A DNA stretch of 64,000 nucleotides from assembly GCA_933822405.4 (NCBI GenBank), contig CAKOGP040002424.1, positions 609,614 to 673,613 of the forward strand, read 5' to 3'. The position numbers and the translations under genes were made by a program. This document shows positions 1 through 9,822 of the stretch, in pieces (the stretch's first letter is position 1; every line of letters starts with the position of its first letter). Below the pieces are notes generated by a model that did no database searches, was not told the DNA's origin, and worked only from the letters and a program-made list of their open reading frames with translations. The stretch is from Cylindrotheca closterium. Lineage: Eukaryota; Bacillariophyta; Bacillariophyceae; Bacillariales; Bacillariaceae.

Positions 1-101
1 GCAGGAGTAGATTGACAATCATTCTGAGGATCTCATAAAACAACTTTGGACAACAAACACAAAGCACCCTACCAGCAAACCAAAGAAAGCAAACGAGCAC
101 C

Positions 102-719
102 ATGGGCCCAGCCACTCCCACTACCCCCACCTCCACCTCCATCATCACCACCACATCTACCACCACCACTACCACTACACCATTGAAGGTAGTCGATAAG
201 AGCAAGAAGGTAGAAGAGACCCTCCAAACTACCACCACCACTACCAAGACTACAACTACAACTCCCGTCAAGGAGGAGATCAAGAAAAATATTATCGTCA
301 ACAAAGTTTGGAATGATTGCGACTCCATCCGTGGGCAATTGTTTCGTGACTTGTGTTTCGGTCGTTATGGGTCCGATACCGCAGCTACCGAAATCCATCG
401 CGATGCTGAGCGCGATTATTCCCAGTACAACCTTCAGACCATTCAAAGGAAAGTGAGAGAGCTTCGAATTTTTGTCAAAGCTTATCATCGCGGTGTCTGG
501 TTGGACGAGATGGTGGGTTTCAAGGAACTTTGTCGACTTGATCAGCTTCCCACCGACGAAGAGAAAAAGGGACGTGAGGAGGAATACAACCGTTTTGAAA
601 AGCTACACCCCATTCGCAAGGTACCATCCAAGAGAAACAACGTGTCCACCAACGATCTAGACGAGTTGTTTGGTGAATTCATCGCCCTTTCCGTGAAGTC
701 TGGAGCCGTGAAGGTCTAG
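102..719 (+). CDS. Thr-rich protein with ATEIHRD-type domain (unknown function)
   Basis: 205 residues in a single exon. The start is an ATG in a good context (ccATGg) at 102. Residues 1-55 are almost entirely Thr/Pro/Lys low complexity. From about residue 70 (a Trp) to 160 lies a compact domain that recurs in the gene at 5434-6486. Shared landmarks are QLxRD, an RYG, the signature ATEIHRD, YSxY, QTI, KVxExR, a Trp and LDxLP. I do not recognise this domain as any named family; it looks alpha-helical. No signal peptide or membrane segment is seen. The paralogue 5 kb away carries the same domain fused to a long coiled coil, which this copy lacks. The Thr tract leaves the opposite strand open as well, but that minus frame is Gly/Ser-rich shadow. 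The gene is probably real; its function is unknown. Confidence 0.7.
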   Translation: MGPATPTTPTSTSIITTTSTTTTTTTPLKVVDKSKKVEETLQTTTTTTKTTTTTPVKEEIKKNIIVNKVWNDCDSIRGQLFRDLCFGRYGSDTAATEIHRDAERDYSQYNLQTIQRKVRELRIFVKAYHRGVWLDEMVGFKELCRLDQLPTDEEKKGREEEYNRFEKLHPIRKVPSKRNNVSTNDLDELFGEFIALSVKSGAVKV

Positions 720-909
720 ATCACATCATGAAGACCTCTGAAGCCCCTTCCTTTGTCTACATTACAATTGTGGAGACCGTCAGCGAAGAGCAATCCCAAA
801 GTTATTGATTGTAAATCTTGTGGAATAGAATTGAATAAAAATACCTAGTCGTAAAACATATTGCCTCTAAGAAACCATAGAAAGTTTGCCTTGCATTTCC
901 CATTATATA

Positions 910-2179
910 TCATCGTGAACACGGTGCTGGTACTTGTTGAGTGATGCAGTGTATGTTTCCACCGCCCAACAGTATTTCCCGACTTCCAACACCGACAACC
1001 TTTCGATTCGGAAACAGCGCCTGGATGGTGTCGCAGGCGATTGAATCGGATGGGACCCCGAACTGAGGAAGGATTATTGCCTTGTTGGCAATGTAGAAAT
1101 TAACATATGACGCTGCCATCTTTTCACCCTCGACCCTCCCAACAGCTTCCGCACTCTCGTTGCTTAGACTAATTGCTTCTTCTTTTGTGTAATACTAAGG
1201 TGGAAAGAATAGACGAAGATGAGAATGTGGATCGATTTAACGGACAGAACGTTCCGTCTTACCAGTGGTGGCGGAAGACCGAGTTTGTGCACGACTAGTT
1301 TTCGATATTTGGCATCTGTGGTTGATGACAAAACGGTCTCTGCAACTCGACATCGTTTGTAGTTTTCTGCGTCATTGACATTGTCATCTGTCCATGCCAA
1401 GAGGACATGGCCAGGTTTGACAAAGCAACAAAAGTTATCAACATGCCCATTGGTGTCTTCGTCGGCATCCAAACCATGCGGCAACCAAATCACTTTTGAC
1501 ACTCCTAAACAACCTTTGAGAGTGGTCTCGATTGTAACTTTCGGTAGCTGAGGATTTCGATTCGGATTCAACAGGCACTCCTCAGTTGCGAGTAAAGTGC
1601 CTTCCCCGTCGGTATGGATCGATCCACCTGGTAGCATTGAAGAATTAGTTGGATGATTGTAACATTTTGCACCAGACAAAGCGATTCAAACTCACCCTCC
1701 AGTACAATTGAAATAGCATGACACTTTACATTCAAGATATCCTGGCAGACTTTCTTGGCAATTTGCTGGTCTTTGTCACACGGCCAGTAGCACCCTTCCA
1801 CGGGTCCACCATACGCATTGAAATCCCAATCCAAGCCTTCAATCTGTTTTGTGTCACTATTCCACACCAGTGTTGGACATGTATCGCGGGCCCAAGTGTC
1901 GTCACTCGGGCACGTATGAATTCGGATGCCTTCTTCACCGATTTGTTCCTTGAGCTCGGAGGCTTGTTCGTCGTTGTAGCATAGTAGAAACACAGGTTCC
2001 TCTCCATCCTTGGAGATTGCCCTTGTCACGTTGATAACTTCTTCTTGTACGCGCACCAACCGAAAAGTCTTGGGATTGTGCGGGTATAGAATCAAGCAAG
2101 CATCGTGATGTGACCACTCGCCTGGCATTTTTAAGTGCTGTGGCTGTTTCATTGCGCTGATTTCTTGCATCGAAGCCAT
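910..2179 (-). CDS. aguA: Agmatine deiminase (agmatine iminohydrolase)
   Basis: Three exons on the minus strand: 2179-1696, 1627-1263 and about 1155-910. The first intron (1695-1628, gtgagt...ccag) joins LEG to GSIHTDGEG in perfect family register. The second acceptor at 1156 is the least certain. The product is about 365 residues, the usual length. Agmatine deiminase motifs appear in order: [34 protein letters not shown], the [10 protein letters not shown] metal/substrate segment, [11 protein letters not shown], and the C-terminal [11 protein letters not shown], which carries the catalytic Cys. The family hydrolyses agmatine to N-carbamoylputrescine and ammonia in the arginine-decarboxylase route to putrescine. 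No targeting peptide is evident, so it is probably cytosolic. It is convergent with the Thr-rich gene on its left. Confidence 0.92.
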
Positions 2180-2485
2180 TTTTTGCAGTCGGTAGCAACA
2201 CTGTTGAAGAGACGTTTCTTATATGGTGCTGACCTCGCTTCCTACAGAATTGCCCTCCTTAGCAAGTGTCTACCGTATACGTTTCAGCACCTTCTCTTCC
2301 GTTTCGTACTCGTACGGTAAAGGTCGTCAAATTTTGAAAATTGAACGCGATCCACGACTGGAACTCGTGATTCAACCTATGTGGATGAAACGTGGCTCCC
2401 AGTACTCTTCGAATCCAAAACCACAACAGAACTACCGGGGGAGCATACGAGTATCAATCTCTACAAATTCAATCTAAGACGGGGT

Positions 2486-3398
2486 TTAGTTCTCTCTTCG
2501 ATTGCGATGACTCAAGACGTCAATCTTGGCTTGCTTCTGCTTTGTTGGATCCTGCAATACCTTCTGGTACTTATGCTTGGTAGTAGCAATTTTTTTCTTA
2601 GCGTATGTTTCAAACATCTTCTTATATCTTCTGCTCTTTTTAATATTTCGCTTCTAGCATATCATTTTCTTTCGCCATCTGATTGTTTTTGGCTTCTTTG
2701 TTGGCCAATAAACTCTTGAGCTTGGTGATTTCGGCATGGGCAGCGTCGATCTGGACTTGATTACTCTTTAATTTATCTTTGCATTCTTGTATCACCTCCT
2801 GGTATTTTTCTTTAGTTTTTGCCAGCTTTTTCTCAGTAACTGCTTCTAGCTCCTTCTTATCGATTCTGATCTTCTTATATTCAGCTTGTTCCAGCGTCTC
2901 CTTTTCATTTGCAATCCGTTCGTTTTCGGCTTCTTTCTTGGCCTATAAACTCTTGAGCTCTGCGTTTTCGATAAATGCTGCTTCGATCTTGATCTACTTC
3001 TGCTTGAGTTTGTCATCCCGCTCCTGCAGTCCCCGCATGTACTTGTCTTTGGTCGCTGCCAGCCTTGTCTTGGTGAAAGCTTCGAGCTCTTTCTTGTCGC
3101 TTCTGATCTTCTTGAATCGACCTGCCATCATATCCCTTTCGTCTTCAACTTGTCTCTTTTCTATTTCCTTTTTGTCCAATGAAGCCGTGAGCTCGGAAAC
3201 TGAAGCCGTCAATTGATTGAAGTCAGAAGATTTCCTAGCCAGTGAAGTTTCCGTGTTATTTGTTATGAGGCTGGAGTTCATGGTGAAATGGAATGGGACG
3301 ACAGTTGAAAGTACAGTGCTCGTTTCATTGATACTAGATAGAAAAACAAGATTTTCTGGCATCTTGCCTACATCACGATCTTCAGTTTCGCGGTGCAT
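2486..3398 (-). pseudogene. Broken coiled-coil paralogue of the 3765-4901 gene
   Basis: A minus-strand frame starts with ATG at 3398 and encodes a Lys/Glu-rich coiled coil with the phrases KKELEAFTKTRLA and QERDDKLKQK. It is interrupted by TAG at 2994-2996. Reading on in the same frame gives 16 family-like residues (IENAELKSL) and another TAG at 2943-2945, then about 100 further codons (KEAENERIANEKETL, KKELEAVTEKKLA) to TAA at 2640-2642. After a frame shift near 2640 the coiled-coil pattern resumes to a stop at 2486. The segments match the repeats of the intact plus-strand gene at 3765-4901, so this looks like a decayed inverted duplicate. No GT-AG pair obviously removes the stops, though an unusual spliced form cannot be excluded. 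Confidence 0.7.
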
Positions 3399-3764
3399 GA
3401 GTCATCGTCGTTTCTGTCTTCGATCTCGATTTTCTTCGGAGCGCTATGAAGACCATGCACCACTGCCTTCTTGTTCGAGGTACTGTTTGCGATTGTAGTG
3501 GCTGTAGATGCCATGGTTGTTTCAATCTTGTGCAAGTGTTCGGTTCGCGCTCACAGCATGAATCCATTGAAGGAATCCAAAGTGTATGTTGTTTGTTGCA
3601 ACGGTATTTTCCAATTTGAAATCAGTTTGGTATCCTTGACTGGCGACTAGTGATTCAGACACGGATCGAGCCGTTATTTCAAATTTTTGAAAACCGTTGC
3701 AGCACCTATTAGAAGAATACCACAGTACCAAACCACAAACTGAGACGAACGTTCCGTCTATATC

Positions 3765-4901
3765 ATGGATATCCATATCCCAAGCAAACTAAAAGACTTT
3801 GGGCTTTTGAATAATGCTTTTCATCTCTACGGGTGGTTAGATGATAACCGGGAAATCTGTCAGCGCCATGCCGCCCCCGCCAAAATCAAGATGGATTGTA
3901 GGAACGAAGAGTCCATGCTCCTTGACAATTACATGGAGAACGAGTCGTCCAGAGAAATCTCCGTGTGCAATAATAATGAAATCAGTGGTTTCATCTGGAA
4001 CGACGATGAGGATTCTACATGCAGCGAACAGCTCGAGATCCAGTTGTCGGCGACACAGCCTTCCATTTATTCAACTACGAATAGTCTGATGTCAAGTGAA
4101 TCCTCCTCCGATGTAAATGTATTGCTAGCCAAAGTTGCCGGGCTCCAAAATAAATTGGCGAAGAAGCAAGCTGAAAACGAAAAGCTTTCGAACGAAAAGA
4201 GTATGCTCCAAGATGAGTGCGCGAAGGTCAGAGGAGAGAAAGATGTGCTAGAAGCTTTCACCAATAGAAGGCTGTCAAATAGCCAAGACACGCACTTTGC
4301 GGCTGTGCAAGAGTACAAAATTCAGCTCAGAAAAAGGCAAGAAAAGATCAATGCCATCTTGGTCGAAAATGCTGAGCTCAAAGGCTTACTGGTTGAGCAG
4401 AAAGCCGAAAACAAACAGATTTCGAACGAAATTGACATTCTCGAAGACGAGTGCAAGAAGCTCAGAGGCGAGAAGGATGCACTAGAAGCGTACACCAAAA
4501 GTACACTGCAACAGTTTCAAGACAAGTATTTAATAGCACTGCAGGATTCCAAGGTTCAACTCAGAAACAGGCAACACAAAATCAACGCTACTTTGGCCGA
4601 GAATGCCGAGCTCAAGAGCCTATTGAACATGAAGGAAGATGAAATCAAAAAGATTACGAGCGAAAAGAGTATTCTGAAGGCGAAATATGGGAAGATGAGA
4701 TGTGAGAACGAAATCCCAGAAGCCCACACCAAAGTTGGATTGCCGAAAAACCAAGACAAGCATCCGGGCGTATTACAGGAGTGCAATGTCAAAGTCAGGC
4801 AAAAGTTAGACAAGCAATACGCGCTGGATCGCCGTAATCGCATAGAGCCGTCGACTAGCTATGCTACATCTTCGATTAGGATTGGAAAATCAAGCTACTA
4901 G
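3765..4901 (+). CDS. Coiled-coil repeat protein (unknown function)
   Basis: 378 residues from ATG 3765, no intron seen. Residues 1-115 are acidic and Ser-rich without an obvious domain. From about 118 to the end the protein consists of about three coiled-coil repeats of roughly 75 residues. Each repeat contains a QAENEKLSNE-like segment, then CxKxRGEKDxLEAxTxxxL, a QDxxxxxxLQ step, QLRxRQxKINA and ENAELKxLL. The third repeat is the most degenerate and begins to lose the pattern. No signal peptide or membrane segment is present. The minus-strand neighbour at 2486-3398 is a broken copy of the same repeats, so this is one half of an inverted duplication. The function is unknown; a structural or scaffolding role is only a guess from the coiled coil. 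Confidence 0.7.
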   Translation: MDIHIPSKLKDFGLLNNAFHLYGWLDDNREICQRHAAPAKIKMDCRNEESMLLDNYMENESSREISVCNNNEISGFIWNDDEDSTCSEQLEIQLSATQPSIYSTTNSLMSSESSSDVNVLLAKVAGLQNKLAKKQAENEKLSNEKSMLQDECAKVRGEKDVLEAFTNRRLSNSQDTHFAAVQEYKIQLRKRQEKINAILVENAELKGLLVEQKAENKQISNEIDILEDECKKLRGEKDALEAYTKSTLQQFQDKYLIALQDSKVQLRNRQHKINATLAENAELKSLLNMKEDEIKKITSEKSILKAKYGKMRCENEIPEAHTKVGLPKNQDKHPGVLQECNVKVRQKLDKQYALDRRNRIEPSTSYATSSIRIGKSSY

Positions 4902-5433
4902 ATTCTTTTTGGATGCTGCTGAGCTGTGTTGCAACAACTGTGCATTACAAATATATAGATCTGTGTTGTTGAAATGTCTGCTCTAACTGACCATGCTCTA
5001 CAGCCAAAAAGTTGATCACTAGTCAGAGAAACTGCTCCTCAATTGGACACACCACATTATGATGTGCTTTGGAAGATATTGAAACTGTCGTGGACGAATT
5101 GAAATTAAATAATCTTTGGATTATATGGGGAACTGGCGAAATATTATGGAGAACTGGCGAATAGGACACGACTGACTACTCATCCGAGGTGCACCAAGAC
5201 ACCAACAGTATGATAGACAACACATGATGAGGGCTTTCACTTCCGTCAACGACAAGTGTTGGCGAGTAAGAATGTCGCCAACCTTGTCATGATCTAATCG
5301 ATGGATCGTGGATAGAGTATGGTAATCCTTCGACACGGCGAAACAAAAAATCTTGAACGAGGAACAAACACTCCAAGTCAAGATTGTGGCCATCATTACT
5401 TCCACAACAACTAACAATCATCTTGTGACACCC
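4902..5433. other. Intergenic, no gene seen
   Basis: A 532-bp gap between two plus-strand coiled-coil genes. It contains a short direct duplication of a 'gaactggcgaa' motif around 5130-5162. An in-frame stop at 5323 bounds the upstream extension of the next gene. No convincing ORF, tRNA or promoter element was recognised. Confidence 0.5.
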
Positions 5434-6486
5434 ATGAAGTTGGTTGAAGAGAAGGCAAAAAGCTGTCGGTGGAGGCATGAGGCACCAGTGCACCGACAAC
5501 TGATCCGTGACATAAAATTCCGCTACGGTCCAAAGACAAAGGCTACAGAAATCCATCGCGATCCTGAACGCCAGTATTCCAATTACAGTATCCAAACCAT
5601 CCGCACAAAAGTAAAAGAAGTTCGTCTATTGGTCCAGAACTTGCATTGCTATGACATGTGGCCGGATAACACTACAGCATTCTTGGAATCATGCGAGCTC
5701 GATCGCTTGCCTGATCCAACAGAGAACTTCTTGCGAAGCAGCAAAGCAACATCCTCCGACGCCGCTGCATTGGATTTAGAGGTTGCTGAGCTCACTAATC
5801 GTTTGGTTAAGAAGGATGCCGAAAACAAAGAGATCAAGAGGGCGAGGGATCAGCTGCAAGCCGAGTACAATCAGATTGTGAATGACAGACAAAGCTTGCA
5901 AGTTGCATGCAATCAGATCGCAAAAGTAAGAGACAGGCTGAATACCGAAAACAAGAAGATCAAGTTCGCAAAGGACAAGCTGCAAGCTGAATTCCATCAG
6001 ACCCTAATCAAAATTCGGAATGGAATTGATCAGATCGCACAGGACCGGGACAAACTGACTACCGAAAACAAGCAGATCAAAAGCGCAATGGGTAATCTGG
6101 AAGCTGAATTCCAGCAGACCAAGAACAAAAAGCGCAACATTGAAGATGCGTTTAATCGGATCACACAAGACCGGGATAAGCTGGATACCGAAAACAAGCA
6201 GATCCAGAGTGCCATAGATAAGCTGCAAGTTGAGTTCCAACAGACCAAAGCCAAAAAGCGCAACCTTAAAGATGCATACAATCGGATCGCATACGACCGG
6301 GATAGGTTATATACAGAAAACAAGCGGATGAAGAGAGAGCAAATCGAACTAGCGCAGGAGATGAGAGGATTCGTGGAAACGACCAAGCAGTCAATGAGTC
6401 ATCACAATGATACACTGTGGGAACAATGCGAGGCGATCATGAAGAACGAGCTCTCTTTTGCGCAAAGGATTATGCATGTAGACTAA
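5434..6486 (+). CDS. ATEIHRD-domain coiled-coil repeat protein (unknown function)
   Basis: 350 residues from ATG 5434. The frame stays open upstream to a stop at 5323 but has no ATG there, so either 5434 is the start or an unseen upstream exon exists. Residues 12-100 repeat the domain of the 102-719 gene (QLIRD, FRYG, ATEIHRD, YSNYSIQTI, KVKEVR, LDRLPD). Residues 125-320 form a regular coiled coil of about six repeats near 38 residues each. Each repeat carries a phrase like RDKLxTENKQIKxAxxxLxxEFQQT followed by a KKRN-like basic patch and an FNRI/YNRI step. The C-terminus (about 320-350) is not repetitive. The domain-plus-coiled-coil architecture links the two gene types found in this 6-kb cluster. 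Function unknown. Confidence 0.72.
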   Translation: MKLVEEKAKSCRWRHEAPVHRQLIRDIKFRYGPKTKATEIHRDPERQYSNYSIQTIRTKVKEVRLLVQNLHCYDMWPDNTTAFLESCELDRLPDPTENFLRSSKATSSDAAALDLEVAELTNRLVKKDAENKEIKRARDQLQAEYNQIVNDRQSLQVACNQIAKVRDRLNTENKKIKFAKDKLQAEFHQTLIKIRNGIDQIAQDRDKLTTENKQIKSAMGNLEAEFQQTKNKKRNIEDAFNRITQDRDKLDTENKQIQSAIDKLQVEFQQTKAKKRNLKDAYNRIAYDRDRLYTENKRMKREQIELAQEMRGFVETTKQSMSHHNDTLWEQCEAIMKNELSFAQRIMHVD

Positions 6487-6791
6487 AATATCATTACTCC
6501 TCATTTCGGGTATTGTTTTAGCACACAATCTAGCAATACACGTTATCCACATCATAGCAAGACGTCCCTTCAATAAACTCCACCAAAAATCCATCTCCCT
6601 CCAACTGGCCTTCTGTCCTGTTCCGCGACCACAATTTGCTCGCTTGGAGACGAAATCTAACGGATGTATCCTGCGGCCAAAGCTTTCAAGTAAAACTAGA
6701 AACACGAATCATCATTTTCATCTTCCAATCTTGTCAGCAGCCTTTGTTGACAATCAATATCATCGACCTCAGCTTTCCACAGTATAACGCA

Positions 6792-6800
6792 ATGAGATGA
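6792..6800 (+). promoter_or_regulatory. Two-codon upstream ORF overlapping a start codon
   Basis: ATG AGA TGA at 6792-6800 overlaps the main ATG at 6797-6799. The layout would suit termination-reinitiation or leaky scanning control of the PH-domain gene, but it may be chance. Confidence 0.35.
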
Positions 6801-9655
6801 GTCACATAGGGAAAGATGCAACAAAATCCCCGAACGGGAACCACGACCCGATGAAAATTATGGAAGCGATATCCATCGACGAACTGGACGATGATACAGG
6901 AATGCTTCAGATCGTTGACGAAGACGACGTTGGTTTGAACGATATTTTGCCACGGACTCAAGCCAGCGATGGGATCTCTGAATCTATGGATAATATTGAT
7001 ACAGAACGAGACGAAGACGACAGCAGTAATTTCGAAATTCTCGATGATGAAGATGAAGAGGACCTCGCTGCTGGATTGGAAGAGGAAGGTTTCTTAGAAA
7101 AAGTAACTGAGGAGAATGAAGTCGATGTGGAAGAGGATAATAGCAAGGACGGTAATACCAGAAGAGATGAAAAGAACGACGAAGGCGACACTGCTAAAGC
7201 TGAGAATTCCAAAGTAGCAACAACGGGTGGTTCCCCTCCAACTCAGCGAAAGTTTTTCAAAGTGCCAGTCAGCGTGATGTCACCTGTAAGGACCCACAAG
7301 AAGAACATTCAATCACCAGGAGTCTCTGCTGGCTCGGGGAAGATACGTTTCATTCCTTCGTCAGTAGAAAAGGTGATTCGTTCCAAAATGGCTTCTATTA
7401 AGGGACATGAAGATTCAGTTGACCTTAGTGAGACGATGCAAGAGCGATCGGCAGATTTCTTTTCGGACGATAGTTCATCGGATGACTCTTCATTGGATGA
7501 TAGCTCGTTACTGTTGGAAGATGATGCTGATGAAATCATAGATGTTTCCAAAATGGGGGTGTTGCCCAACACATTTCTCAATCCTCCCCCTAGCTACTAC
7601 GATTATATGGATCAAGATTTGCTGAAGAGCGTGGGCCAACAAAACCTGTCCAAGTTTGCTTGGGAGCACCACTTGCTGTCAAGAGGACTGATGCAGCTCA
7701 TGGCAGAACGGGATCATATTGGAGTGGAAGCGAATATTGATGATACTGGTAACGTTTTGAAAATGGGACCTTTAAAACTTTTGAAAAAGACCATGAACCA
7801 GAAGAGTTGGACCGTCAAATTGGTGGAGATACGGAAAGGGAATCTTATTTATTTCGACGACAAGGCAATGACAGGAGGCAAGAAGAATGTTCGAACTACT
7901 GTCCACTTGCGCAAACGTACGTGTCGCTGTGAAGCTGTTACCAAACCAAAAGACGGTAGTAGTCCAAGTGGATTTGTTTTTGCCTTGATTGATGAAGGGG
8001 GCAAGCGGATCTGGATGGCTCAATCAGAAGAAGAAATGGAGGGTTGGATGCGGACCATCAATCAAGCTATGATTGGTGAGACGGACGAGTCCATGGATAT
8101 TCCACTCAACATGGCACAATACAAACAGTCTGTGGAGAAATTTGATTCGGTTCGTAATTTCCTAGCGAATGCCGAGACTCAAAGCGATTACATGGCAGTA
8201 GCAGGAAATCTTCTCAGTCGTTATGGCTCGACTGCTGCATTGCGGGTACCAATGAGATGGATTCGAGAAGAGGTTCTGGAGGACCACAACTACAGTGGGG
8301 AAGGACAGGAGGGAGGCAAGAATAGAGATGCTCCGCGTCATCGTGTCAAGTCGACGGTTGCTGACTTTTGGAAAGTCCTCTGTGATTCATCGATTGCGAT
8401 CAATGGAAATCTGGTCGAGGGAAACAGCCCGTACTCAGGCGAACGAATAATAGGAGCCTTGTCTCGATGCTTGTTGGAGTACGACAAGGTAGATCGGGAC
8501 ATGAGCCACGTAGGATCCCTTGGCTTTATCAAACGAGAAGATACTGAGAATTTTTTAACCGAGGCGCAGGCAGTATCACACGCTCGGAGTATCTTGACCG
8601 GAGCCCTGAAGAGCAAAAGTCGTGACGAAGCGTTGCGAACGGTAGAGGAATTGATGAAGAATGAAAATGTTGTCGAGTGCGTGGAGTTGAAACTCTCCGA
8701 GCCGATGCATATTGATGTTTCGTTTGCTAATGATGATTTCTCGGGTGATTACCAGCAGGAAAAGAATGACCTGAGTGGGTGGGCGCAATCACGGACAAAG
8801 GAGACCAAGGGTTGGAAAGAGCGGTACTTTGTTCTATCGGAAGGAGTATTGAGTGCTTATATGGATGCCAATCCGAGACCTTATGGGCTTCGGGGGCAAT
8901 ATGTGCTGAAAGATTTTCGTGTAGACATGATTGATGAAGAAAACATTATCAAAATACATTGCAAAGATGACCACCGCCAATTGCTATTTGACGAAAGGGC
9001 AGACTTTGTGAAATGGAAGCATGCAATTGATCCTACCTTCGACGGTAACGAGCAGACCTTGGATTCGAGCTTCATCACTTCACCAAATGAAGGCACTAAT
9101 CCAGAGCTAAAGAATCCTCCAGCTACAACAGCACCTGATCCGACTCCAGATCCAAACGACGATGGCGAGCAAAAGAAGAAGTCACGAATGGGCAAGCTAC
9201 AAAAAGAGGCAAAAGATACAGGAGAGCGAGCGTACAAAGTTATGAAGGGGGCGCGGGATGCAGGGATCGACAAGATTAAGAAGATAATTCCAAGGACGAG
9301 GAAGCGCCCGAACGACCGTAGACGGCGGAGGCAGCCGAGAAGAAGACCCACTGTGGACATGCTTCGAACGAGCATTCGAAGCTCTCAGGTACAAATGCCT
9401 GCTGGGAAACGAGTTCCAACCGTTCAGGTGGTGGTAGAATTACGTCGAGTCTACAATGTGATTGCCAAGGACCCGAATGGAGAAGGACAAAAACTCATGA
9501 AAGTAAAGGTGAAACTTTTCCATGCATTCCTTGTATCTGGTGGACCCAACGGGCGCTTTGCTCGAGGTGACGAGCTGATAGATATGATTTTTGTTGATGG
9601 GGATGCAGGGCCAAGCACAGATGCAGCATTCCTGGAAGTTCCGACCGCTTTGTAA
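6797..9655 (+). CDS. Protein with two pleckstrin-homology domains
   Basis: 952 residues, single exon. Residues 20-110 and 200-255 are highly acidic and Ser/Asp-rich. PH domain 1 spans about residues 314-425: a first strand LKMGPLKLLKK, then WTVKLVEIRKGNLIYF, and a C-terminal helix EEEMEGWMRTINQAM with the expected Trp. PH domain 2 spans about 657-745 (LSGWAQSR, GWKERYFVLSEGVLSAY, helix ADFVKWKHAID). Between them is a 230-residue helical region of unknown identity. A strongly basic patch lies near 833-852, followed by an 85-residue C-terminal segment containing VVVELRRVYNVI. By family, PH domains bind phosphoinositides or proteins at membranes. A signalling or trafficking adaptor is inferred; no catalytic domain is visible. 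Confidence 0.8.
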   Translation: MSHIGKDATKSPNGNHDPMKIMEAISIDELDDDTGMLQIVDEDDVGLNDILPRTQASDGISESMDNIDTERDEDDSSNFEILDDEDEEDLAAGLEEEGFLEKVTEENEVDVEEDNSKDGNTRRDEKNDEGDTAKAENSKVATTGGSPPTQRKFFKVPVSVMSPVRTHKKNIQSPGVSAGSGKIRFIPSSVEKVIRSKMASIKGHEDSVDLSETMQERSADFFSDDSSSDDSSLDDSSLLLEDDADEIIDVSKMGVLPNTFLNPPPSYYDYMDQDLLKSVGQQNLSKFAWEHHLLSRGLMQLMAERDHIGVEANIDDTGNVLKMGPLKLLKKTMNQKSWTVKLVEIRKGNLIYFDDKAMTGGKKNVRTTVHLRKRTCRCEAVTKPKDGSSPSGFVFALIDEGGKRIWMAQSEEEMEGWMRTINQAMIGETDESMDIPLNMAQYKQSVEKFDSVRNFLANAETQSDYMAVAGNLLSRYGSTAALRVPMRWIREEVLEDHNYSGEGQEGGKNRDAPRHRVKSTVADFWKVLCDSSIAINGNLVEGNSPYSGERIIGALSRCLLEYDKVDRDMSHVGSLGFIKREDTENFLTEAQAVSHARSILTGALKSKSRDEALRTVEELMKNENVVECVELKLSEPMHIDVSFANDDFSGDYQQEKNDLSGWAQSRTKETKGWKERYFVLSEGVLSAYMDANPRPYGLRGQYVLKDFRVDMIDEENIIKIHCKDDHRQLLFDERADFVKWKHAIDPTFDGNEQTLDSSFITSPNEGTNPELKNPPATTAPDPTPDPNDDGEQKKKSRMGKLQKEAKDTGERAYKVMKGARDAGIDKIKKIIPRTRKRPNDRRRRRQPRRRPTVDMLRTSIRSSQVQMPAGKRVPTVQVVVELRRVYNVIAKDPNGEGQKLMKVKVKLFHAFLVSGGPNGRFARGDELIDMIFVDGDAGPSTDAAFLEVPTAL

Positions 9656-9822
9656 TGCAGCAATAAAATGTTACTTTCTTGCTAAAAAATTCCTTTGATT
9701 TCTTCCCATCACTTTGTCGCATCAGCCAACGAGATAGGAATAGGAACATTTACATGGCTACTTGTATCCTAATACTGTACATGATATTGCTATTGTGCAT
9801 ATGCAGGAATGCAGGAATGAAA

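Noticed and set aside
69..488. Gly/Ser-rich ORF opposite the Thr-rich gene
   Set aside because: It is the complement of ACC/ACT codons; the plus frame has the better start and a paralogue.
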